Of a stretch of 64,000 nt of DNA, positions 17,819 through 26,206 are shown one piece after another. How positions within the stretch are numbered: position 1 is the stretch's first letter; each line of letters starts with the position of its first letter. Below the pieces are notes generated by a model. It saw only the letters and a list, made by a program, of their open reading frames with translations. It made no database searches and had not been told where the DNA came from. A program made the position numbers and the translations under genes. The DNA comes from an uncultured Robiginitomaculum sp. (GTDB lineage Bacteria > Pseudomonadota > Alphaproteobacteria > Caulobacterales > Maricaulaceae): NCBI GenBank assembly GCA_938010385.1, contig CALLVD010000024.1:1-64000 (forward strand). Direction: 5' to 3'.

Positions 17819-18250
17819 ATGCTCGACGGCCTTTATAACACGGATATCCTAACCCTTGCGTCTGCGCTTCGTAATGAAGCGTTGGCTTATCCGTGCGGCA
17901 CGTCGCGTGTGGTGTCCAAGCTTTGCGGGTCTGACCTTGAAATTGATATCAACATGAAAGACGGCCTTGTCACCGATTGCGCCTTGCGGGTTCAGGCCTG
18001 CGCGCTGGGCCAGGCGAGCGCGGCGATTTTAAAGGCAGGCATTATCGGGGCGAGTATGGCCGAGGTCACGCACGCGCGCGATGCGCTGCGGGCTATGCTG
18101 AAATCCGGCGGAGAGGCGCCGGCGGGGCGGTTTTCAGATTTAACCCTTTTGGCCGGGGTTGCCGATTTCCCTGCGCGTCATCAAAGCACTATGCTGGCAT
18201 GGACCGGCGCGGCAGACGCTATGCGGGCGTGCGCGGAAAAATCTGACTGA
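17819..18250 (+). CDS. NifU/IscU-like iron-sulfur scaffold protein (COG0822 type)
   Basis: The 143-residue protein resembles the IscU/SufU N-terminal scaffold domain, which holds nascent Fe-S clusters before transfer. Visible anchors are SKLCGSDLEI (C36) and CALRVQACALGQASAAIL (C54, C61), the latter matching the GCxxxxAS loop of IscU. The third ligand cysteine of IscU, normally in a KC motif, is replaced around ARHQST (H121), so cluster binding may differ or use histidine. It is transcribed alone; the separate ferredoxin gene at 5.9 kb is not linked. Its specific role is unknown. Confidence 0.75.
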   Translation: MLDGLYNTDILTLASALRNEALAYPCGTSRVVSKLCGSDLEIDINMKDGLVTDCALRVQACALGQASAAILKAGIIGASMAEVTHARDALRAMLKSGGEAPAGRFSDLTLLAGVADFPARHQSTMLAWTGAADAMRACAEKSD

Positions 18251-18393
18251 CAATCTGGCCGCATTTAAGTGAAACGTCATCTGCGATTTTGCTTTTTTAT
18301 TTTCCGCGCGGCGTGCTAACCGGTTATCCGTAATCATCAGTTTATCAAGCGTCTGAGACATGGCTCAGGCGCACATCTTCCGGGGGGACTATA

Positions 18394-19248
18394 ATGACTG
18401 ACACTGAAACACCAAAAGAGACCGGCGGCAAAGTTGACGTCACAAATGCGTGGCAAGCCAGCCAAGACCAGAAGTCGAAAGCGAAAAAGCTTCGCCTGTT
18501 TGCGGGCGTGTCATGGCTCGTCGCTATCGGCACGGAAATCGGCGCGATTGTATTGCTTCTTAAAGATAAATTTAATGACGGCAATCTGCCGCTGCTGATC
18601 GGCTTACTGGCTGTCATTGCCGTCTTCGCGATTGCCGGCAGCCTGCTGTGGAAAGGCGCCAATAAGCATGACCCGGCCAGCCGGTCAGAACCGGCTAAGT
18701 TCTTTATCCAAAATCAGCTCGGCGCGATTATCACGGTTATTGCGTTTCTGCCTTTGCTGGCCCTTATCTTTTTGGACAAAGATATGGACCCGAAGAACAA
18801 GAAAATCGCCGGCGCGGTCGGCGTCGGTCTGGCTATGCTGGCGACGGTTATCGGCGTCGATTTCAGCCCGCCGTCGACAGAGCAATATACCCAAGATATG
18901 AATGAATGCGCCGCGCAAATCAGAGCCAAGCAGCCGACCACGGCCTGTTCACCGGAAGTCGCCGCGCAGGCCCAAGACATTGCCGAGGACACCGAGGCGG
19001 TCGCCGAAGCCACGCGCAGCGAAGCCAATCCGGACGGTCTGGACCGTGTTTACTGGATTGCGCCTAAATCCGGCGAGACAAGATCTTCATCGCCGCTCGT
19101 TTTTCATCTGTGTGAAGGCGTCAGCACGCTGCGCAACAAAAATGTCAACAGCGGCACTGTGACCGAAGCTTACGCGCAAAATGCCGTTCGCCTGACCAAG
19201 CAGATTAAGATGGAACAAAGACAGTGCGGCTTTGCCGGCGCGCAGTAA
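18394..19248 (+). CDS. Predicted four-helix inner-membrane protein of unknown function
   Basis: A 284-residue protein I cannot assign to a named family. After a charged N-terminus of about 34 residues come four hydrophobic segments (about 36-57, 67-88, 108-128, 137-156), then a 125-residue soluble C-terminal region with cysteines in NECAAQIR, TACSPE, FHLCEG and RQCGFAG. Four cysteines and a location after the fourth helix suggest a disulfide-bonded domain on one side of the membrane. The ATG at 18394 follows a strong GGGGGGAC ribosome site. Transcribed alone, it ends at a terminator that overlaps rbfA. Confidence 0.75.
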   Translation: MTDTETPKETGGKVDVTNAWQASQDQKSKAKKLRLFAGVSWLVAIGTEIGAIVLLLKDKFNDGNLPLLIGLLAVIAVFAIAGSLLWKGANKHDPASRSEPAKFFIQNQLGAIITVIAFLPLLALIFLDKDMDPKNKKIAGAVGVGLAMLATVIGVDFSPPSTEQYTQDMNECAAQIRAKQPTTACSPEVAAQAQDIAEDTEAVAEATRSEANPDGLDRVYWIAPKSGETRSSSPLVFHLCEGVSTLRNKNVNSGTVTEAYAQNAVRLTKQIKMEQRQCGFAGAQ

Positions 19249-19276
19249 ACTTGCCCCATATTTTAAAGCCTAAAAC

Positions 19277-19308
19277 AGCGGCGGGGTCACTCTTCCTCGC
19301 CGCTTTTT
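19277..19308 (+). terminator. Terminator between the membrane protein gene and rbfA
   Basis: AGCGGCG (19277-19283) pairs with CGCCGCT (19298-19304), followed by a T run to 19308. It ends the plus-strand gene and overlaps the last rbfA codons. On the minus strand the stem is followed by GTTTTA, so it may also end rbfA transcripts. Confidence 0.65.
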
Positions 19309-19694
19309 AAATCCCGCGCTACATCCGGCCGGGACAAAAGACTCGCCATATCAGAGGCCACGTCAAAGCTTTCATCGGCAACAAAATGCAGGCGCGGCGT
19401 AAACTTCATTTCCATTTCCCGGCCCAGCTTTCCGCGGATAAACGACGCGCTGCGTTTTAACGCCGTCACGGTGCGCGCGAGGCCGTCCGGGTCAGATCCG
19501 GTCGTAATCAGCGGCGCGCAGAACACGGTCGCGTGTTTCATATCCGGCGACGTGCGCACTTCGGTAATCGTCACGGAGACATCCTGCAAATCCGGATCAC
19601 GCAAACTGCTTTGCGCCAAAATATCCACCAGAGCGCGGCGCACCAGCTCGCCGGCGCGAAGCTGTCTTTGAGACGGGGCTTTATGTTTGGCCAT
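19287..19694 (-). CDS. rbfA: 30S ribosome-binding factor A
   Basis: RbfA binds 16S rRNA during late 30S maturation. The 135-residue protein starts at 19694 (MAKHKAPSQRQLRAGELVRRAL), preceded by GGAG; a longer in-frame reading would add 22 residues and run back to the toxin gene. The conserved VTITEVRTSPDMKHATVF and LGREMEMKFTPRLHFVAD blocks are clear. It normally follows infB directly with truB after it. Here a ParDE module separates it from infB, and truB does not follow; the next gene is convergent. Confidence 0.94.
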   Translation of the reverse strand: MAKHKAPSQRQLRAGELVRRALVDILAQSSLRDPDLQDVSVTITEVRTSPDMKHATVFCAPLITTGSDPDGLARTVTALKRSASFIRGKLGREMEMKFTPRLHFVADESFDVASDMASLLSRPDVARDLKSGEEE

Positions 19695-19716
19695 GATAAG
19701 GCTCCTGCTTCGGTTC

Positions 19717-20001
19717 TTAGAATTGACCCGGCGGGTTTTGCCGGCCGAGTATTCGGACAATTTCTATATGATCTGAATTGATGCGGTAATAAATCGTGTG
19801 GCTTTTGACCGGGATTTTCCTGAGGGTTGACGTGTTCACTCTGACTTCTCTGAACATTTTCGGATAGTCTGCAGCCCGGTTGATTTCCTTATAAATCAGA
19901 GCGAGAAAAAGTCGTGTCTGCGGCGCGCCGTACTCTGACATCCCGCGATTATAGATTGATTTTAGATCGGCCTTAGCACCGGCTGAGTATTCAACGTGCA
20001 T
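19717..20001 (-). CDS. ParE/RelE-superfamily toxin
   Basis: The 94-residue protein has the ParE-type pattern: MHVEYSAGAKADLKSIYNRGM at the N-terminus and YRINSDHIEIVRILGRQNPP near the C-terminus. ParE toxins poison DNA gyrase; RelE relatives cut mRNA, and sequence alone does not settle which applies, although ParE is favoured. It overlaps the upstream antitoxin gene by 11 bases, a typical coupled order. It lies just 22 bases upstream of rbfA, on the same strand, inside what is usually an infB-rbfA operon. Confidence 0.87.
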   Translation of the reverse strand: MHVEYSAGAKADLKSIYNRGMSEYGAPQTRLFLALIYKEINRAADYPKMFREVRVNTSTLRKIPVKSHTIYYRINSDHIEIVRILGRQNPPGQF

Positions 20002-20284
20002 TTTTCGCTGAATATTCGGCCGCGGCTTCGGCGATAATTTCGTCAAATGTCATATGGCTCGGCCCGCTGTCGAGCCCCTTTTGTATTTCGGCAGCCAACC
20101 AAGGATCTTCAACAATTTCCACGGGCTCCGTATTTATCGTGCTGCGAAGCGCAGGTGCTTGCGCTTTGCGGACGGCGTCACGGATGACTTCGCTGTCATT
20201 CGTGAATCGCCCCGCCGCAATTTCTGCTTTAATCCAAGCGTCCTGTTGCTCCGTGAGTGTAATGGTTTTGCGCACCGTTCCCAT
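19991..20284 (-). CDS. ParD-like antitoxin, ribbon-helix-helix
   Basis: The 97-residue protein starts at 20284 (MGTVRKTITLTEQQDAWIKAEIAAG) after a GGAG ribosome site. The N-terminal ribbon-helix-helix with FTNDSEVIRDAVRKAQ is the usual ParD/CopG DNA-binding domain; the acidic C-terminus would wrap the toxin. It should neutralise the adjacent ParE-like toxin and repress the pair. It is preceded by the infB terminator, so the module likely has its own promoter. Confidence 0.88.
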   Translation of the reverse strand: MGTVRKTITLTEQQDAWIKAEIAAGRFTNDSEVIRDAVRKAQAPALRSTINTEPVEIVEDPWLAAEIQKGLDSGPSHMTFDEIIAEAAAEYSAKNAR

Positions 20285-20330
20285 ATTCAGCTCCAATTTT
20301 CATACTATCGGTGCAGCCTAGCACACCTTT

Positions 20331-20366
20331 GCCAAATAACAAAGCCGCCCCGGCAGGAACGGCTTT
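20331..20366 (-). terminator. Terminator downstream of infB
   Basis: On the minus strand AAAGCCG and CGGCTTT form a 7-base stem with a 12-base loop, followed by GTTATTT. It lies just past the infB stop and before the parDE genes. The U-tract is interrupted, so efficiency is uncertain. Confidence 0.5.
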
Positions 20367-20393
20367 GGAGATTTTGACTGATAAGCCTTGGCC

Positions 20394-22979
20394 CTAATCC
20401 AGCGTGCGGTCTTTATAGGCGACGCTGAAGCATTCGATTTGGTCGCCCTTGCGAATGTCGTGATAGCCTTTAAAGCCCATGCCGCATTCCGTGCCGGAGA
20501 CGACGGTGCTCACCTCGTCTTTAAAGCGCTTGAGCGTGGACAGCTCGCCTTCGTGGATCACCACGTCATCACGCAGCAAGCGCACGCCGGAGCCGCGCTC
20601 GACCTTGCCTTCGGTTACGATACAGCCGGCAATATTGCCCAGCTTGGAAATATCAAAGACTTCCAAAACTTTGGCATAACCGAGGAAGGTTTCAACTTTC
20701 TCCGGTGACAACATGCCTTCCAGAACGCCTTTCACATCATCAATTAAATCATAGATGATGGAGTAATAGCGAATTTCTACGCCTTCACGCTCGGCCAAAT
20801 CTTTGGCTTGGCGATTGGCGCGCACATTAAACGCAATGACCGGGGCCTGCGAGGCTTTGGCCAGCATAATGTCGCTCTCGGAAATGCCGCCGGCCGCAGA
20901 GTGAATGACGCGGGCTGCGACTTCGTCATTGCCGAGGCCCTCTACGGACGACTTAATCGCTTCGACAGAGCCCTGAACGTCGCCCTTAACCAGCATCGGA
21001 AATTCTGATGTCGACTTGTCTTGCAAGCGCGCCATGAGGGTTTCCATAGAGGCAGAGGCGTTGGGCGTGGTCGCCGATTGGCGGCGTTTACGTTGGCGAT
21101 ATTCCGTAATCTCGCGCGCCTTGCCTTCGCTTTCAACAACCGCGAAAGGCTCGCCCGGCGCCGGCGCGCCGTCCAGACCCATAACTTCGACCGGCTGTGA
21201 CGGGCTTGCCGTTTTCAGCTGCGCATTGCGCTCATCAAGCAAAGCCTTGGCCTTGCCCCAATAATCGCCGGCAACAACAATGTCGCCGCGTTTCAGCGTG
21301 CCGCGTTTCACCAGCAGGGTCGACACAGGGCCGCGGCCCTTTTCGATCTTAGATTCAATCACAAGTCCGTCGGCGTCGCGCTTTTCATTGGCTTTTAAAT
21401 CCAAAAGCTCAGCCTGGAGCATAATGGCGTCCGTCAAATCCGTCAGACCCTTTTTGGTCTTGGCGGAGACTTCAACGGTTTGCACATCACCGGACATAGA
21501 CTCGACCACAACATCATGTTGCAGCAGGTCCATTTCGACCTTTTTCGGGTCCGCGCCCTGAACGTCCATTTTGTTAATGGCAACGATCATCGGCGTTTCG
21601 GCCGCGCGGGCATGCTTTATGGACTCGATGGTTTGCGGCATGATGCCGTCATCGGCGGCAACCACCAAGATAACAATATCAACGGCCGCGGCGCCGCGTG
21701 TGCGCATTTCGGAAAAGGCCGCATGGCCCGGCGTATCGAGCACAGTCAGTTTTTGTCCTGATTTCAGTTGAAGCTGATAAGCGCCGATATGCTGGGTAAT
21801 CCCGCCGGCTTCACCGGAGGCGACATCCGTTGTGCGCAAAGCGTCGAGCAGGGATGTTTTACCGTGATCAACATGGCCCATAATCGCGATGACAGGCGCG
21901 CGGGGCGTCATGTCTTTCGGATCATCTTCATCATCAAGGATAAAGCTTTCTTCGACATCGCTCTCGGCGACGCGCTTAACCGTATGGCCGAAATCTTCCA
22001 CGATCAACTGAGCCGTATCCGGGTCCAGCACATCGTTCATTTTCGCCATAGTGCCTTGCTTCATCAGATATTTGACAACATCTGCGGCGCGTTCGGTCAT
22101 GCGGTTAGCCAAGTCGGCGACCGTAATCGCTTCCGGGATAACCACTTCGCGCATGACTTTTTCTTTGGCCGAGCTGCCGCCGGTGCGGCGCTCTTTTTCC
22201 CGCTGGCGGGCGCGCTTAACGGACGCCAAAGAGCGCTGGCGATCTTCATTGCCGGCCAGAGCGGAAACAATGGTCAGCTTACCGCGGCGGCGCTTTGGCT
22301 CCCCGCGAGACGAGCTGCGGGATTTATTATTGCTGCTACCCTCATCACGGGCGCGTTTCACGCGGCCGCCCATATCGGAGATGCTGCGCGCCGGGCTTTC
22401 AGCTTTTTTCTTCGCCACCAGTTCAGGGGTCGGCTCGCTGCGCCCGGTCAGAGCGGACGTGCCGCGCGCAGAGACTTTCTTGCCGGCCGGCGGAGCAACC
22501 GCATCAGACTTGGCTTTGTTCTCAGCGGCGCGCGCTTCAGCCTCTTTGATAGCGGCGGCGGATTCTTCATCCTGCTGCTGCTTACGCTCAAGGGCGACCT
22601 GTTCTTGCTTGGCGCGCTGTTGGCGCTCAGCTTCGGCGGCCTCTTTTTCCGCCTCGCGCTTACCGGCGGCGGCCTGCGCGGCCTCGACGGCTTCTTTGCG
22701 CTTAATATACTCAGACTTGGACAGGCCAAGCTTGCGGGCATTAATCGCGTCAACGTCCACCGCTTTCGCGGCCGGCTTTGCGCCGGCCTTGCTGTCAGGC
22801 TTTGCGACAGGGGTCACGCCCGGCCCGCCGATGATACGGCGTTTTTTCTTTTCAACCACAACGGCTTTGCTTCTCCCGCCGGAGAAGTTCTGGCGCACAG
22901 TGCCGCCGCCCGGTTTCAGGCTCAGGGGACGGCGTCCGCCTGCAGTGCTTTTGCCGTCTTTATCGTTCGTATCGCTCAT
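20394..22979 (-). CDS. infB: Translation initiation factor IF-2
   Basis: GTPase that brings initiator fMet-tRNA to the 30S subunit. The 861-residue protein has a long charged, Ala/Lys/Glu-rich N-terminal region, an IF2_N domain ([25 protein letters not shown]), then the GTPase domain with [15 protein letters not shown] near residue 368, DTPGHAAF and NKMD, followed by domains II-IV. Start at 22979 ([10 protein letters not shown]) follows AAAGAG; a start four codons upstream is also possible. It is the last gene of rimP-nusA-ylxR-infB, ending at a terminator. Confidence 0.96.
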   Translation of the reverse strand: MSDTNDKDGKSTAGGRRPLSLKPGGGTVRQNFSGGRSKAVVVEKKKRRIIGGPGVTPVAKPDSKAGAKPAAKAVDVDAINARKLGLSKSEYIKRKEAVEAAQAAAGKREAEKEAAEAERQQRAKQEQVALERKQQQDEESAAAIKEAEARAAENKAKSDAVAPPAGKKVSARGTSALTGRSEPTPELVAKKKAESPARSISDMGGRVKRARDEGSSNNKSRSSSRGEPKRRRGKLTIVSALAGNEDRQRSLASVKRARQREKERRTGGSSAKEKVMREVVIPEAITVADLANRMTERAADVVKYLMKQGTMAKMNDVLDPDTAQLIVEDFGHTVKRVAESDVEESFILDDEDDPKDMTPRAPVIAIMGHVDHGKTSLLDALRTTDVASGEAGGITQHIGAYQLQLKSGQKLTVLDTPGHAAFSEMRTRGAAAVDIVILVVAADDGIMPQTIESIKHARAAETPMIVAINKMDVQGADPKKVEMDLLQHDVVVESMSGDVQTVEVSAKTKKGLTDLTDAIMLQAELLDLKANEKRDADGLVIESKIEKGRGPVSTLLVKRGTLKRGDIVVAGDYWGKAKALLDERNAQLKTASPSQPVEVMGLDGAPAPGEPFAVVESEGKAREITEYRQRKRRQSATTPNASASMETLMARLQDKSTSEFPMLVKGDVQGSVEAIKSSVEGLGNDEVAARVIHSAAGGISESDIMLAKASQAPVIAFNVRANRQAKDLAEREGVEIRYYSIIYDLIDDVKGVLEGMLSPEKVETFLGYAKVLEVFDISKLGNIAGCIVTEGKVERGSGVRLLRDDVVIHEGELSTLKRFKDEVSTVVSGTECGMGFKGYHDIRKGDQIECFSVAYKDRTLD

Positions 22980-23068
22980 AATCTCTTTCATCCGGCTTTC
23001 ATCTCACCGGTCCCTAACGGGATTTTGAATAATCGGCGTAACCTAACGCCGGTTTCTTAAATATCAAC

Positions 23069-23797
23069 TCAATTACGCGCCAAGGTCATAAGGCTCTTTG
23101 CGTCTTCAAGCTCGGTCTCCCAATCGTCCGGGATAAGGGGGCGAAACCCGCCAAGGCGGCGAGCCTCTGTTGTAAACTTTTTGGCCAGACGGCCGGGCTT
23201 TAAAACCGCGTGTGTCACGGCTTCGCGGCCCAAAGCTTTGCCCAGGCTCTCAGGCCCGAAACAGGCCAGAAGCGGGCTCACTTCCCACGCTGCCTTGGAG
23301 GCAACCCGGATTTTGTTGCGCCCGTCGCGCGCGGCGGTGTTGGCGCAAATCCGCCATGCCGGCGGATCGACCTGAATATATGCGCGGACTTTATCAAATC
23401 CGCTCTCAATCTGTCCGGCCCGGTTGGCCATGCCCAAAAGCCCGAGCACAGACCGCGCCAAGAGCGCGTCGCATTGATCGGCCAAATCTGCCGGCGCAAT
23501 CGCGCCTGTTTTGGCAGAGCGTGAAAACGCGCCCTTCTTGGCCGCCGTCTCGACGCTGACCCGGTCTGCTGCGACCCAAATGCCGCGGCCGGGCAATTTG
23601 GCCGCGATATCCGGCACTACAATATTGCCGGGACCGATGACAAAGCGAATAAGCCCGGCTTCATCCATGACCTTGCCTGTGACGGCGTCGCGCCGCTGTC
23701 GAAACTTCGCGCCCTTGCTGCCGTCTTCAAGGCTGCCGTCTTCAAGCGTTTCAGCTTGGCCGGCACTGCCGTCATCAGATAAGGGCAAATCAGTCAT
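23069..23797 (-). CDS. YlxR (DUF448) and L7Ae-like RNA-binding fusion protein
   Basis: The 242-residue protein has an N-terminal YlxR-like domain (RQRRDAVTGKVMDEAGLIRFVIGPG, then LPGRGIWVAADR) and a C-terminal L7Ae-like half (ARSVLGLLGMANRAGQIESGFDKV). This fusion is common in alphaproteobacteria between nusA and infB and is presumed to bind RNA. The ATG at 23797 begins 2 bases after the nusA stop; a TTG two codons earlier overlaps that stop. A distinctive feature is the exact DGSLEDGS repeat near the N-terminus. Exact function is unknown; a role in transcription-translation coupling is suggested by the operon. Confidence 0.88.
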   Translation of the reverse strand: MTDLPLSDDGSAGQAETLEDGSLEDGSKGAKFRQRRDAVTGKVMDEAGLIRFVIGPGNIVVPDIAAKLPGRGIWVAADRVSVETAAKKGAFSRSAKTGAIAPADLADQCDALLARSVLGLLGMANRAGQIESGFDKVRAYIQVDPPAWRICANTAARDGRNKIRVASKAAWEVSPLLACFGPESLGKALGREAVTHAVLKPGRLAKKFTTEARRLGGFRPLIPDDWETELEDAKSLMTLARN

Positions 23798-23799
23798 TA

Positions 23800-25446
23800 T
23801 CAAGCTTGGAACACCTCATCAGCCAGCGCCGCGCCGGACGTTTCTTCTTCGCCCTCTTCAAGCGCTTCTTCTTCGGGCTCCTCCAAGGCAGAGGCATCAA
23901 TCCAGCCGGCTTTAACGCGGGCTTGCATGATGAGCATTTGCGCATCTTCCGGCGCCATACCCATATGCTCAATCATGCCTTGCTCATGCACGGTTTCGCC
24001 GTCTTTGGTTTCGTCCCAGCCCAAAAGATCATCCGGGACAAGGCCGGCGACATCTTCGACAGTCTTAATGTCGTTTTCACCGAAGATAACGGCCATAGCC
24101 AAAGTGACGCCTTCAATCTCAAGAACGCCGTCTTCAACGCCGGCTTTCTTACGGGCCGCGTCTTGCTCTTTGGCTTGCTTTTCAAGAAATTCGCGGGCGC
24201 GGGCTTGCAGCTCTTCGGCGGTTTCATCATCGAAACCTTCAATAGAGGCCAGCTCGTCTTGGGCCACATAGCCGACTTCTGTCAGGGTCTCAAACCCTTC
24301 GGAGACCAGAAGTTGGGCAATCATTTCATCAACGTCCAGCGCTTCCATGAACAGCTCTGACTTGACGCGGAATTCGGCCTGACGGCGCTCTGATTCCTGC
24401 TCTTCGGTCATAATGTCGATGGCCCATCCGGACAGCTGTGACGCCAAGCGGACATTTTGGCCGCGGCGACCGATCGCCAGAGACAGTTGATCATCCGGCA
24501 CAACCACTTCGATACGGGCATTTTGCTCGTCCATAACAACCTTGGCGACTTCGGCCGGCTGCAAGGCGTTGACGATAAAGGTCGCGGCGTCGTCGTTATA
24601 AGGAATAATGTCGATGCGCTCGCCCTGAAGCTCGTTAACAACGGCCTGAACGCGGCTGCCGCGCATACCGACACAGGCGCCGACCGGATCAATAGAGCCG
24701 TCATTGGAGCGCACGCCGATTTTCGCGCGAGAGCCCGGATCACGGGCAACGGCGACAATTTCAATAATCCCGTCGTAGACTTCCGGCACTTCTTGGGCAA
24801 AGAGCTGCGCCATGAACTGCGGATGGGCGCGCGACAGGAAGATTTGGCTGCCGCGAATTTCCTGGCGCACGTCATAAATATAGGCGCGGATGCGGTCGCC
24901 GTTTTTCACATTTTCGCGCGGCAAAGCCTGCTCGCGGCGAATAACGCCTTCGGCGCGGCCCAAATCAACAATGATATGGCCGTATTCAACGCGCTTGACT
25001 ATGCCGTTAATGATCTCGCCGACGCGGTCCTTATATTCCAGATATTGACGCTCGCGCTCCGCGTCGCGGACTTTTTGCATGATAACTTGCTTGGCGGTCT
25101 GAGAGGCCACGCGCCCGAACTCAATCGGCGGCAGCGGCTCTTCGATTGTATCGCCGATTTGTGCGTCCGGATTATCCAGTTGCGCGGTCATCAGGCCGAT
25201 TTCAGTCACATCGTTTTCAACGTCGGCAACGACGGTGATGACTTTCTTAAGGTCCATCTCGCCGGTGACGGGGTCGAGAGTCGCGCGAATATCGTGCTCC
25301 GAGCCATAGCGGGACTTGGCCGCTTTTTGAATCGCTTCTTCAATCGCTTCCAAAACGATTGTCTTATCGATAGATTTTTCCTGCGCGACGGCGTTTGCGA
25401 TTTGCAAAAGCTCCAGCCGGTTTGCACTGATACCTGTTGCTGCCAT
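23800..25446 (-). CDS. nusA: Transcription termination/antitermination factor NusA
   Basis: Binds RNA polymerase and modulates pausing, termination and antitermination. The 548-residue protein has the N-terminal RNAP-binding domain (MAATGISANRLELLQIANAVAQ), an S1 domain, two KH domains (GMRGSRVQAVVNELQGERIDI, AIGRRGQNVRLASQLSGW), and an acidic C-terminal region with a helix-hairpin-helix-like repeat (LLVSEGFETLTEVGYV, ASIEGFDDETAEELQ). It sits between rimP (20 bases upstream) and the YlxR fusion gene (2 bases downstream). Confidence 0.97.
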   Translation of the reverse strand: MAATGISANRLELLQIANAVAQEKSIDKTIVLEAIEEAIQKAAKSRYGSEHDIRATLDPVTGEMDLKKVITVVADVENDVTEIGLMTAQLDNPDAQIGDTIEEPLPPIEFGRVASQTAKQVIMQKVRDAERERQYLEYKDRVGEIINGIVKRVEYGHIIVDLGRAEGVIRREQALPRENVKNGDRIRAYIYDVRQEIRGSQIFLSRAHPQFMAQLFAQEVPEVYDGIIEIVAVARDPGSRAKIGVRSNDGSIDPVGACVGMRGSRVQAVVNELQGERIDIIPYNDDAATFIVNALQPAEVAKVVMDEQNARIEVVVPDDQLSLAIGRRGQNVRLASQLSGWAIDIMTEEQESERRQAEFRVKSELFMEALDVDEMIAQLLVSEGFETLTEVGYVAQDELASIEGFDDETAEELQARAREFLEKQAKEQDAARKKAGVEDGVLEIEGVTLAMAVIFGENDIKTVEDVAGLVPDDLLGWDETKDGETVHEQGMIEHMGMAPEDAQMLIMQARVKAGWIDASALEEPEEEALEEGEEETSGAALADEVFQA

Positions 25447-25465
25447 GAGGGTCTCCTAAAGGCTC

Positions 25466-26023
25466 TTAAACTTCAAAGTTTTGTTGGTTTAAATTTTGCG
25501 GGTCTTCGGATTTTTCCAAAGCGCGTTGTTTTTGCACCGCGTCAATCATTTCATCGGTGATGACCAGCTTGGCTTCGGCCATCCAGTCAAACGGGATAAA
25601 GGCGGTTTCATCCTCGCCGTCCAAATCAATCCCGACCATCTCGCCGTCATTGCCGGCCAGCGTGCCGCGAAAGCGTTTGCGCCCTTCGACCAGGCGGTCC
25701 AGCTCCAGCTTGACCAAATAGCCTTCATGGCGGGCAAATTGGGACAAAGTGGTCAGCGGTCGGTCAATCCCGGGTGATGAGACTTCCAGCGCGTACGGAT
25801 CGCGCAGCGGGTCTTCGACTTCTAAAACGGATGACAGCTCGCGCGAGAGCTTGGCGCAATCCTCAACCTTCATTGTGCCGTCTGATTTACGCTCAGCCAT
25901 AATCTGCACGGTTGTGCGCTTATTGGCCATGACGCGCACGCGCACAATGTCATAGCCCATGTCGTCAGCGACCGGCTCTGCAATGGCGAGGATGCGGGCA
26001 TCCATGTCAGTTTTTGTTTTCAA
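25466..26023 (-). CDS. rimP: Ribosome maturation factor RimP
   Basis: Needed for 30S maturation. The 185-residue protein has the family blocks AEPVADDMGYDIVRVRVM and LEVSSPGIDRPLTT. I use the TTG at 26023 because AAGAG lies 7 bases upstream; an in-frame ATG at 26005 lacks a ribosome site and would shorten the N-terminus by six residues. It is the first gene of the rimP-nusA-ylxR-infB operon. A terminator hairpin lies in its leader. Confidence 0.92.
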   Translation of the reverse strand: MKTKTDMDARILAIAEPVADDMGYDIVRVRVMANKRTTVQIMAERKSDGTMKVEDCAKLSRELSSVLEVEDPLRDPYALEVSSPGIDRPLTTLSQFARHEGYLVKLELDRLVEGRKRFRGTLAGNDGEMVGIDLDGEDETAFIPFDWMAEAKLVITDEMIDAVQKQRALEKSEDPQNLNQQNFEV

Positions 26024-26072
26024 CGCAGCACTCTTAAGGTTCGTCTTTGTTTTAAGCCTGAAAAAAGCGACT

Positions 26073-26100
26073 AAAAAAACGGCCCCTTGTGTAAGGAGCC
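26073..26100 (-). terminator. Terminator hairpin in the rimP operon leader
   Basis: On the minus strand GGCTCCTT pairs with AAGGGGCC around a 4-base loop, and a GTTTTTTT run follows at 26080-26073. It lies 50 bases upstream of the rimP start and just downstream of a promoter-like sequence, so it could attenuate operon transcription or end a short leader RNA. Confidence 0.65.
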
Positions 26101-26139
26101 GCCGTCAGCACTTTGCTTCGGACTTCGTATTGGCCTGCC

Positions 26140-26167
26140 TTATAAGCCCGCGCGCGGCGCGGCGCAA
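26140..26167 (-). promoter_or_regulatory. Candidate promoter of the rimP operon
   Basis: On the minus strand TTGCGC (26167-26162) and TTATAA (26145-26140) are spaced by 16 bases. Transcription would begin about 7 bases further on, so the hairpin at 26100-26073 would lie within the leader. Supported only by consensus match and position. Confidence 0.35.
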
Positions 26168-26206
26168 GGCTTTTAATCACGGCCTCCCCGCCCTATATAA
26201 AGAGCT

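Noticed and set aside
21768-23060. 430-codon plus-strand open frame
   Set aside because: Antisense to infB; His/Arg/Phe/Ala-rich shadow of the charged IF-2 N-terminus without any domain.
26027-26033. AGCACTC, half of a CIRCE element near hrcA
   Set aside because: The second half GAGTGCTAA is missing at the required 9-base spacing, so it is not a functional CIRCE site.
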